10,012 nucleotides of DNA from JALXCH01 sp964495805 (GTDB lineage Bacteria; Calditrichota; Calditrichia; RBG-13-44-9): assembly GCA_964495805.1 (NCBI GenBank), contig CAZBWV010000053.1, forward strand, positions 1 to 10,012, in the 5' to 3' direction. The translations under genes and the position numbers were made by a program. Shown in pieces: positions 1-6,043 of this stretch. Position 1 is the first letter of the stretch. The number at the start of each line of letters is the position of its first letter. The notes beneath the pieces were generated by a model that saw only the letters and a list, made by a program, of their open reading frames with translations, made no database searches and was not told the DNA's origin.

Positions 1-164
1 AGATTCCTCCGTTTCGCTCCTCACTCCGTTCGTCGCTCCAGTCGGAATGACAGCAAGCTGCCCTGTCACCCCGAGCGGAGCGCCAGCGGAGTCGAGGGGT
101 CTCATCCCCATCAGGCTTGCCCTGAAAAAAGAATTTTTGGACAGGATTAACAGGATAGAACAGG
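1..164. repeat. Composite palindromic intergenic repeat, copy 1 (left end may be cut by window)
   Basis: This is the first of two direct copies, matched at 274-437 with 12 mismatches over 164 bp (about 93% identity). It has three parts. Part A (1-51), read on the minus strand, begins GTCATTCCGACTGGAGCGA. Part B (65-103), read on the plus strand, begins GTCACCCCGAGCGGAGCG. A and B are therefore related half-elements in inverted orientation around a 13-base centre (52-64), and the pair can fold as an imperfect hairpin. Part C (about 134-164) carries repeated ACAGGAT-type words. The short GGAGCG/CGGAG words inside A and B give a low-complexity look that can be mistaken for coding sequence. It resembles dispersed intergenic repeats with GTCATTCCGA/GTCACCCCGA cores that I recall from several bacterial phyla; family membership is not verified here. 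Confidence 0.85.
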
Positions 165-243
165 TTTAAAATATTGAAAATAAATCAAACGTTAAAATAT
201 TTTAATCATCCTGAAAATCCTGTCAATCCTGTCTAAAAAAATC
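134..243. repeat. Inverted repeat flanking an AT-rich spacer (ACAGGAT arms), copy 1
   Basis: The left arm (134-167) contains TTTTTGGACAGGATTAACAG. The right arm (204-243) contains AATCCTGTCAATCCTGTCTA, which is the reverse complement of the left arm apart from a few mismatches. The arms enclose an AT-rich spacer at about 168-203. The arms also carry T-rich and A-rich outer ends, so a transcript would form a long hairpin. The matching structure beside copy 2 keeps the arms but has a different spacer, which suggests that the arms are the conserved part of the element. Confidence 0.75.
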
Positions 244-273
244 AAGCTGGATGGACAGGGTTACGTTCTCCAG

Positions 274-437
274 AGATTCCTCCGTTCCGCTCCTCACTGC
301 GTTCGTCGCTCCAGTCGGAATGACAGCAGACTGCCCTGTCACCCCGAGCGGAGCGCCAGCGGAGTCGAGGGATCTCATCCCCATCCGGCTTGTCCTTAAA
401 AAAGAATTTTTGGACAGGATATACAGGATAAGACAGG
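274..437. repeat. Composite palindromic intergenic repeat, copy 2
   Basis: This is the second direct copy of the unit at 1-164, offset by 273 bp. Part A is at 274-324, the 13-base centre at 325-337, part B at 338-376 and the start of the ACAGGAT arm at about 407-437. Several of the 12 differences from copy 1 are adjacent base pairs (positions equivalent to 56-57, 148-149 and 158-159), and the rest are single substitutions. There are no indels in the 164 bp, so the duplication looks fairly recent or constrained. An open frame runs through this copy (251-463), but it only reads across the repeat and is not annotated as a gene. Confidence 0.85.
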
Positions 438-550
438 ATTCATTTTTAATTTTTATGATATAGCCTTAAAACTCAACTATCTGTTTGGTTTCACCAAAAA
501 TCAAAAATTTAATTTAATCCTGAAAATCCTGTTCATCATGTCAAAAAACC
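407..550. repeat. Inverted repeat flanking an AT-rich spacer (ACAGGAT arms), copy 2
   Basis: The left arm (about 407-440) contains GGACAGGATATACAGGAT. The right arm (515-550) contains AATCCTGAAAATCCTGTTCA, an imperfect reverse complement of the left arm and similar to the right arm of copy 1 at 204-243. The spacer (about 441-514) is longer than in copy 1 and unrelated to it by eye. It holds a small 6-bp hairpin, TTTGGT-TTC-ACCAAA, at 484-498. The A-rich outer end of the right arm (542-555) also serves as the T-tract of the minus-strand terminator next to it. Confidence 0.7.
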
Positions 551-577
551 AAAAACCCCGCCTCCCGGAGGGAGGCG
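540..577 (-). terminator. Strong rho-independent terminator, minus-strand orientation
   Basis: Positions 559-577 form a perfect 8-bp stem (CGCCTCCC / GGGAGGCG) with a 3-base loop. Read on the minus strand, the stem is followed by GGG and then two T runs (GGGTTTTTGGTTTTTTG), the classic form of an intrinsic terminator. On the plus strand no T run follows, so the direction is clear. The nearest upstream minus-strand gene is the metalloprotease, which ends at 1299. The plus-strand HAD gene lies between them, so the terminator would act on a transcript that has read antisense through that gene, or on an unseen small RNA. Confidence 0.75.
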
Positions 578-602
578 CTGAGCCCACCATTTTCATCAAA
601 CG

Positions 603-631
603 TTGCACAAAACCAATGAATCATCTATCTT
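603..631 (+). promoter_or_regulatory. Candidate sigma70-type promoter for the HAD gene
   Basis: TTGCAC (603-608) and TATCTT (626-631) are separated by 17 bp. They match 3/6 and 4/6 of the TTGACA and TATAAT consensus. Initiation near 638 would leave a leader of about 20 nt before the ATG at 659. The match is weak and rests on position and spacing; FCB-group housekeeping promoters can depart from this consensus. Confidence 0.3.
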
Positions 632-658
632 AACCATGCAATTTTTCATGGAGGTACT

Positions 659-1276
659 ATGCAACCCATTCGGCACATCATCTTCGATCTGGGAAATGTT
701 CTGGTGGACATTCATCCTGAACGAACCATGAAACATTTTGCTCAAAGATGCGGGCAACCGATCAAAACGGTTCAATCGTTTTTCCTATCGCAGCTTCACC
801 TGGATTTTATGGCCGGAAAATACACTCCCGATGCATTTTATCGAAAAATGATTCGGCAATACCCTTGCCAGATTTCGCTGGAGGAATTTGTTCGTATCTG
901 GGAAGAGGTGATAGGAGAACCAAAACCGGGGATTGAGAATCTGGTCCGATCGCTGGCCACAGATTACAAGCTTGCCATCTGTTCCAATACCGACCCCTGG
1001 CACTGGAATGTGGTAACCCGAAACTACCGCTTTGTACAATATTTCGAACGATTTTTTTTATCGTACCAAATTGGTTACAACAAACCCCATCCCCGTGTGT
1101 TCGAAACGATTTTACAGGAGCTCCGTTGCCCCGGAGAAGAAATAATTTTTATTGATGATTCGGAAGAGAACATAAAAACCGCTGAGAAATTTGGAATTCA
1201 CGGAATCGTTGCTTCAAATACGGAAGAGATTCAAAAAGGACTGGTTCAACTTATTCCAGTTCGGGTTGATTCATGA
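659..1276 (+). CDS. HAD-superfamily (subfamily IA, YihX-like) phosphatase
   Basis: This 205-residue protein is predicted to be a cytoplasmic hydrolase acting on a small phosphorylated metabolite. All four HAD motifs are visible: motif I FDLGNVLVD with the nucleophile Asp10; motif II CSNT with Ser109; motif III NKPHP with Lys142; and motif IV FIDDSEEN with Asp166 and Asp167. Residues of about 20-90 form the helical C1-type cap. Length and layout resemble E. coli YihX, a sugar-phosphate phosphatase, including Gly rather than Asp two residues after the nucleophile; the substrate here cannot be read from sequence. The ATG is preceded by GGAGGT (650-655) at short spacing. It is the only plus-strand gene in the window and converges on the protease gene 22 bp downstream, with no terminator visible between them. 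Family confidence is high, substrate unknown. Confidence 0.9.
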   Translation: MQPIRHIIFDLGNVLVDIHPERTMKHFAQRCGQPIKTVQSFFLSQLHLDFMAGKYTPDAFYRKMIRQYPCQISLEEFVRIWEEVIGEPKPGIENLVRSLATDYKLAICSNTDPWHWNVVTRNYRFVQYFERFFLSYQIGYNKPHPRVFETILQELRCPGEEIIFIDDSEENIKTAEKFGIHGIVASNTEEIQKGLVQLIPVRVDS

Positions 1277-1298
1277 TGCGGGAATTTTTCAAAAGCGG

Positions 1299-3530
1299 TC
1301 ACTTCAACAGAACGGTTCTGCGAACTTCCGAAGAAGTCTGTTTTCCCGAATCATCCGTAAATATAATTCGGTAGAAATAAATGCCGGAGGATATCTGAGA
1401 ACTTAAATCGGTTTCCCTCCAATAAAAACGGTTTTCCCCTGCACCGACATGCTTTTCCACGCTAACTACCTGTTGTCCCAATACATCGTAAAGTTCGAAC
1501 CGGGCTTTTCCTGCAGTGGGAGTGTAAAACTGAAACTGAGCGTCAGAATTCATCAACCATTGGGGATTGGGACTGTGCCCGATTAAATGAAAATCTCCTT
1601 CCGGTTCCGGTTGAGGGATGCTATCCGAAAGGACCAGACCGGAAAACACCGCACGGATTAACCAGACCCCATCTGCAGGTTCTCCCCCACCCAGCTGGAA
1701 GCTGGACAACGGATACCAGATGCCGTTCTGTTCCAGAAAACTGTAACCCGGTGTGTCCGTATCTTCATATCCGAGACCATGATTGGAATAAAAAACTTCC
1801 ACCCCAACATAAATATTTTCGTCTTTTTGTAAATTCTCAACCGGATTGGGTAGTTTTACTTCCACCCAGCCTCCGCCAATGGCAACTGTGGTATCGATGG
1901 GAGAGATTAATTCGTTCCCCGGACTCTGATCAGCGTCCGACTCATATACCCGGATGAGCACATGATTTCGGGGATTTACATTCCAGAACTTTACTTTTTC
2001 CAGCGAAAGATTATTGTCGGGAATTTTAAAAATGTTGGCGGCAATCCCGGTATAAAGCAAATTAATCCCCGGTTGCCCACCATCGTAAGCCAGCTCAAAA
2101 TAGTTCAGGGAATATCGGGCAAATGCCTGGTAGCTGTAATTGCTTTGACTGCCTAACCCGATAAGTACCAGCACATAACTGCTGTCCTCACTAAATCCGG
2201 GTTCATCGATAGATGGATAAAACACTTCGGAAATTTTCGGTGCGGTTTCCGTACCCGTTAGCCAGAACGTTGCCGGGGGCATTGTGGAAAACAGAACCCT
2301 TAAAGAATCTCTGCCCCGAAACTTGTGATATACCACCGCATACTTCTGGATGCTTCCCGAAACGGATTGAGGAAACCGATAAATGAGGCTGTCCACACTT
2401 GCCCGTAAGCCAATGGCTTCCGGCTGATAATAGCCATATGCCGGGTCAAGACTGGTTGAATTTAACCAGTTTGCCAGAGTCCAGTTTACAAACACATCAT
2501 CCATAGTGCCGGATAAGCCCACCTGCTGCATGGCAATGTTAAAACTGTTTACGCCATGTTCGGGACGACTCACCAGCGTTTTGATGAAATTTAATCCCAA
2601 CTGTTCCGCACAATAAAGAGTCCACAACTGCACCCGCGCATAGTCTTTTACCTCTCCGGACCAGGAAGTCAGGCTCTGGTTGGTATTTTGCAAATACAAT
2701 CCCGGATAATCCAACCCATATCCGCAGTAGGTGCTGGCCAGCTGCGAAAGCCCTTCGTTTAACCAGGTTTCTTCGTTGGTATCGTAATGATGATGAATCA
2801 GGTGCTGGAATTCATGGGCGGTCGTCGCCATGACGCGATCGGGATGGTAACTCCCATTGTAGTAAATCCCGGGATACGAATCCAGATACATCAGGTCCAT
2901 CTGGTTGCTGGTGGGATTGTTCGTCTGATCCTCCGGGGAAAAATATCCGGCAATAAACGGACTGTTGGAAGCAGTGGAATCGAAATCATCAATTATATTC
3001 AGAATCAAAAAGTCCACCACTCCATCCCCATCGTAATTAGGGGGTTGCCCGAACAACGTGGTGTCAATTTTAATAATTCCTTCATTCGGATTAATGGATT
3101 GGGAGTTGGTGCGATTAACCAGGCGTTGATAAACAGAGTCCACAATTTCCTGATTCACGTATCCGTTATTCCAGCTTTCGTCTTCAACCCAGATGTTGGT
3201 GATTGGTCCCTGTTTCCGTAAAGTGGCCTGGACCAGATAGTACTTTTTGGTTTTGAAATTGTATGCCCAGAAGTTTTTGGTGTTTTTACTTTGAGAATTA
3301 TAATGTTTGACAAATTCAATAGTTTCCAGAAATTTCAGATATTCTGAGAAATCAGTTCGTTTGAGTTCTTCCAGATAGACACGACTATTGAGTCTGGATG
3401 CCTGAGGTGTGCCACAAATGGGGACAGGACTGGCGTAGAACGCACTGACGGAACCACGAAAAGCGGACTGAAGCGGGTTAGACAGTAAAAATGCAATTAG
3501 CAGGGTTCCGAATATTTGTTGTATTTTCAA
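1299..3530 (-). CDS. Secreted zinc metalloprotease (gluzincin-like) with C-terminal T9SS type A sorting domain
   Basis: The 743-residue protein begins with a signal peptide (about residues 1-22). A central catalytic region has HEFQH at 239-243 (zinc-binding HExxH) and a downstream Glu259 in WLNEG, a gluzincin arrangement resembling M30/hyicolysin-like and M6-like enzymes. An Asp-rich segment, YDGDGVVD at 166-173, resembles the calcium-type loop of M6-like proteases. Residues of about 470-630 look like beta-sandwich accessory sequence. The last 90 or so residues (from about 650) form a T9SS type A sorting domain, with YDVLGQQV and SGIYFYRI motifs and a terminal VLLK. The product is therefore likely exported across both membranes and then attached to or released from the surface. 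The start is TTG, supported by GAGG seven bases upstream and a signal peptide directly after it; no ATG-encoded Met occurs near the N-terminus. The exact peptidase family is uncertain. Confidence 0.85.
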   Translation of the reverse strand: MKIQQIFGTLLIAFLLSNPLQSAFRGSVSAFYASPVPICGTPQASRLNSRVYLEELKRTDFSEYLKFLETIEFVKHYNSQSKNTKNFWAYNFKTKKYYLVQATLRKQGPITNIWVEDESWNNGYVNQEIVDSVYQRLVNRTNSQSINPNEGIIKIDTTLFGQPPNYDGDGVVDFLILNIIDDFDSTASNSPFIAGYFSPEDQTNNPTSNQMDLMYLDSYPGIYYNGSYHPDRVMATTAHEFQHLIHHHYDTNEETWLNEGLSQLASTYCGYGLDYPGLYLQNTNQSLTSWSGEVKDYARVQLWTLYCAEQLGLNFIKTLVSRPEHGVNSFNIAMQQVGLSGTMDDVFVNWTLANWLNSTSLDPAYGYYQPEAIGLRASVDSLIYRFPQSVSGSIQKYAVVYHKFRGRDSLRVLFSTMPPATFWLTGTETAPKISEVFYPSIDEPGFSEDSSYVLVLIGLGSQSNYSYQAFARYSLNYFELAYDGGQPGINLLYTGIAANIFKIPDNNLSLEKVKFWNVNPRNHVLIRVYESDADQSPGNELISPIDTTVAIGGGWVEVKLPNPVENLQKDENIYVGVEVFYSNHGLGYEDTDTPGYSFLEQNGIWYPLSSFQLGGGEPADGVWLIRAVFSGLVLSDSIPQPEPEGDFHLIGHSPNPQWLMNSDAQFQFYTPTAGKARFELYDVLGQQVVSVEKHVGAGENRFYWRETDLSSQISSGIYFYRIIFTDDSGKQTSSEVRRTVLLK

Positions 3531-3614
3531 ACTGCGTCCTCGCTTCCGATTTCCTTTATTTGTTAAAATAAGTTAAATTTCATTCTTTCGGAATTCAACC
3601 CATTTTTAGGATTT

Positions 3615-4640
3615 TCACAACATCACAATTAAGCCAATGCGGTGGCTGTTCCCCAGTTCATAATCGTAATTCGTAAAAGAGTAGTCGATGCGGATGTGAG
3701 GAATCTGGATGCCAATTCCCAGATTAAGCCGCTGAATTTCGTCCACGCCGCTTCGGAAATAAAGGAGCTGGTAGTAATTTACCTCAATGCCAGCAGCAAA
3801 ATCCAGGCTGATGGGACCGGCAGACATGCTGGCGCTTTTTGCTCGACTTTCTCCCCTTACAATCAGGTCCACGGCTGGTTGAAAGGTTAAGTGAAAAGAC
3901 GAAAATTCCCACAGATAGCTTACTCCCGTAAATAATGCCGGTGCTACCAGCTCTTTTTCCCCGGTATCCCAGGAGATGAAAGTGGTGGTTACATTCTTCA
4001 ATGCCGCTCCCAGAGTAATCCGTGAGCGAAATTTCCGATAGGCAGAAATATCCAATCCAATTCCATTGGCGGAGTGGTCGGCAATGTTTCGTCGAATGAT
4101 TTTCAGGGTGCCTCCCAACGACCATCCGGCGTGAGTTTGTTGAGCCAGGGACAGATTTAAAATGTAATCGGCGGCATTAAACGTGGTGATTTTCGACCAA
4201 TCCAATCGCCAGTTATCCGGATCGTTCTGTAAATAAATCAGTGCCTGCCGGCTGTCTTTAATATTATCCACTCCCAACCGAATGATGCTTAAACCAAAAA
4301 CTCGATTTTGGGCCAGGGATTTTCCAAATGCCAGATAATCGTAATTGACTGAGGCAATCATTTGCTGGGTATGCATAAAGGAGAGTTGCATTCCCTTCAG
4401 GTTGGTTAGCGCCGCGGGATTGTAATAGGTTGCACTAATATCGTTTGCTACAGCAACAAAAGCTCCACCCATCCCCTGTGCCCGGGGCGCCACCCCAATT
4501 TCCATAAATTCACCAGCATACTTACGAAAATTTAATTCTCCGGCCAAGCACGGTAAGGACCAGAAAAACCATAACCAGAGTAGTAGAAAAAAATGAATCA
4601 CCTGCTTCACGTGTTTACCACAATTTATCTGTTCGATCAA
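3615..4640 (-). CDS. PorV/PorQ-family (UPF0164-like) outer-membrane protein
   Basis: This is a predicted outer-membrane beta-barrel protein of up to 341 residues. After a hydrophobic signal segment (about 14-33) comes the family's N-terminal signature at 41-81: YAGEFMEIGV, then RAQGMGGAFVAVANDISA and YYNPAALTNL. The rest alternates amphipathic strands, and the chain ends on hydrophobic residues (GLIVML) as barrel proteins often do. In T9SS bacteria PorV shuttles substrates to the attachment complex; many FCB genomes carry several paralogues, so the exact role is not assigned. The longest start is TTG (4638-4640) with only a weak AGG upstream. A GTG at 4608-4610 would give a shorter, more typical signal peptide starting with Met-Lys-Gln. 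It lies 84 bp upstream of the T9SS-sorted protease and 73 bp downstream of the PASTA gene, which suggests shared transcription with a likely export substrate. Confidence 0.82.
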   Translation of the reverse strand: MIEQINCGKHVKQVIHFFLLLWLWFFWSLPCLAGELNFRKYAGEFMEIGVAPRAQGMGGAFVAVANDISATYYNPAALTNLKGMQLSFMHTQQMIASVNYDYLAFGKSLAQNRVFGLSIIRLGVDNIKDSRQALIYLQNDPDNWRLDWSKITTFNAADYILNLSLAQQTHAGWSLGGTLKIIRRNIADHSANGIGLDISAYRKFRSRITLGAALKNVTTTFISWDTGEKELVAPALFTGVSYLWEFSSFHLTFQPAVDLIVRGESRAKSASMSAGPISLDFAAGIEVNYYQLLYFRSGVDEIQRLNLGIGIQIPHIRIDYSFTNYDYELGNSHRIGLIVML

Positions 4641-4713
4641 TGATATAGCCTTTGTTTGCCAAAATCAATGAATTATTTGAGTATTACCCGGGTGCCCCGT
4701 TCAAGAATATGTT

Positions 4714-5505
4714 TTATGGAGCCGGTGAGTTTTCGTTGGTTTCGGATTGATCCGACTTCTCGTCCGTGCTAACGATTAAATCCAGCGAATCCACCCTGGA
4801 TGCATTGACTCCGGGAGACACCGACTGATTCAGAATAGTGCCCGGGACCAAATTGGGCTTATATACATATTTAATTCTACCCAGTCGGATGCCAACTGCT
4901 TCCAGTTCTTTGCGTGCACTCTCCAGACTTTTTCCCACCAGATTAGGAACCTCCAGAGAAGTAGGTGCGGGTCCCAGGCTAACCGTGATGTTTATCTTCT
5001 GATTTTTTTTCACCATCTCTCCCGGCGGAATGGATTGGTTGATCACGACTCCCCGGGGATACATATCGGAAAACGCGTAAATAATTCGATTCAGTTCCAG
5101 CCCCTCGTCTTTTAAACGAAATTTCGCATCTTGTGGGGTTAAACCGATGAGGCGGGGCACATAATGAGGTTTTTCGCCGATACTCACCACCAGGTACACC
5201 CGGCGCCCCTTTTTAACACGGGTAAACGGCAGGGGATTCTGTTGAACGATATGTCCGGGAGGAAACTGCTCATCATATACTGAATCCTGTATGATGGGAT
5301 GAAATCCGTCTGCTTTTAATATCTCCATGGCTTCTTCCAGCGGTTTGTCGGTAACATCCGGTAATTCATATTCCCAGCCGTGCTTGGTGTAAAGTGGCAT
5401 CACAATAAAATCCATCAGCAATACCAGAAGAACAAAAATTCCCAGGTACAACAATGTTTTCTTAATCCATCGAACCCAGAAACTGGAATGTGTGTTCTTT
5501 TTCAT
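4714..5505 (-). CDS. Membrane-anchored triple-PASTA-domain protein
   Basis: The 263-residue protein has a short basic N-terminus, one transmembrane helix (about 17-38) and three consecutive PASTA domains at about 46-110, 114-178 and 183-247, ending in an acidic, Ser/Asn-rich tail of about 16 residues. Each PASTA unit shows the usual pattern of a VP or LP entry strand, a helix with an A-x-x-x-L core, and a late strand ending in V-S (VVSIG, TVSLG, IVST). PASTA domains bind peptidoglycan or muropeptides in Ser/Thr kinases and penicillin-binding proteins, but neither a kinase nor a transpeptidase domain is present. A periplasmic cell-wall sensing or scaffolding role is an inference. The start is ATG with a modest GGGTGG upstream. 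It begins 63 bp after the dtd stop with no clear terminator between. Confidence 0.85.
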   Translation of the reverse strand: MKKNTHSSFWVRWIKKTLLYLGIFVLLVLLMDFIVMPLYTKHGWEYELPDVTDKPLEEAMEILKADGFHPIIQDSVYDEQFPPGHIVQQNPLPFTRVKKGRRVYLVVSIGEKPHYVPRLIGLTPQDAKFRLKDEGLELNRIIYAFSDMYPRGVVINQSIPPGEMVKKNQKINITVSLGPAPTSLEVPNLVGKSLESARKELEAVGIRLGRIKYVYKPNLVPGTILNQSVSPGVNASRVDSLDLIVSTDEKSDQSETNENSPAP

Positions 5506-5568
5506 AAACCACCCAGATGTTTTCGGTCTGTTTTTTCCTTAATGATTCATTTCTCAGGAAGTTCCCTT

Positions 5569-6030
5569 TTATCGGCGCGGTTTTAGTCTGTCCTCGCTAT
5601 TCAGAATGATGGTTACCGGTCCCTGATTCCAGATTTTCACCAGCATCATGGCACCGAAACTCCCCTGTTGCACGGGAATTCCTTCTTCCTGTAAACGCTG
5701 GATGAATCGCTGGTACATGGGTTCGGCTTTTTCCGGTGGAGCGGCTTCAATAAAACTTGGGCGTCGTCCCTTGCGTGTATTGGCGTAAAGAGTGAATTGA
5801 GATATAGCCAGAATCGCTCCGTTGACTTCCCGCAAACTTAAATTCATTTTCCCTTCCGCATCTTCAAAAATTCGCAGGTCCGGGATTTTTTTTACCAGGT
5901 ATTCCAGGTCTGCTTCCTCATCGTTCTGGTGTACTCCTAACAGCACAACCAGCCCATTGCCAATCTCACCAACTAATTTACCATCCACCTCCACCGAAGC
6001 CTGACTCACCCTCTGAATAACTGCCCGCAC
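5569..6030 (-). CDS. dtd: D-aminoacyl-tRNA deacylase
   Basis: This cytoplasmic enzyme hydrolyses D-amino acids (and glycine mischarged on tRNA-Ala) from tRNA, a chiral proofreading step in translation. The 153 residues are close to the usual family length of about 145-150. Characteristic elements are all present: the N-terminal MRAVIQRVS strand, the SQFT motif at 77-80 that lines the active site, FGAMM at 125-129, and the Gly-cisPro motif in NQGPVT at 135-140, which reaches into the active site of the other subunit of the dimer. The start is GTG (6028-6030), placed 10 bases after the dnaE stop. The Shine-Dalgarno TGAGGA includes that stop codon, implying translational coupling to dnaE. The family assignment is essentially certain. 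Confidence 0.96.
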   Translation of the reverse strand: MRAVIQRVSQASVEVDGKLVGEIGNGLVVLLGVHQNDEEADLEYLVKKIPDLRIFEDAEGKMNLSLREVNGAILAISQFTLYANTRKGRRPSFIEAAPPEKAEPMYQRFIQRLQEEGIPVQQGSFGAMMLVKIWNQGPVTIILNSEDRLKPRR

Positions 6031-6037
6031 GTTAGTG

Positions 6038-6043
6038 TCCTCA
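6038..6043 (-). promoter_or_regulatory. dtd ribosome binding site overlapping the dnaE stop codon
   Basis: On the minus strand, TGAGGA combines the dnaE TGA stop (6041-6043) with a GAGG Shine-Dalgarno core located seven to eight bases before the dtd GTG. This decides the GTG as the dtd start and suggests that ribosomes ending on dnaE re-initiate at dtd. Confidence 0.7.

Noticed and set aside
251..463. A 70-codon plus-strand open frame across repeat copy 2
   Set aside because: It reads through the repeat and its ACAGGAT arm, has no ribosome binding site and no recognisable domain; its residues simply reflect the repeat words.
456..468. The 13-mer ATGATATAGCCTT occurs both near 455 and just upstream of the porV-like gene (about 4640)
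   Set aside because: About one such match is expected by chance in a window of this length; no surrounding similarity.
1..550. CRISPR array
   Set aside because: Only two repeat copies of 164 bp with a 273-bp period and internal palindromes; the sizes do not fit CRISPR repeats and spacers and no cas gene is present.
1308..1320. Palindrome CAGAACGGTTCTG near the convergent gene ends as a possible terminator
   Set aside because: The stem is short, it lies inside the last codons of the protease gene and no T run follows on either strand.
2787..3221. A 144-codon plus-strand open frame opposite the metalloprotease
   Set aside because: It is antisense to the catalytic region including HEFQH; the composition is what a complementary strand gives, and no domain is recognised.
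3531..3614. AT-rich gap between the porV-like gene and the protease as a separate promoter
   Set aside because: A TTGAAT/TATTTT pair exists but with a poor spacing of about 20 bp; no better pair was seen, so it is not called.
4550..4605. Lipoprotein signal around Cys31 of the porV-like protein
   Set aside because: The residue before Cys is Pro (SLPC), which does not fit a lipobox; a normal signal peptide fits better.
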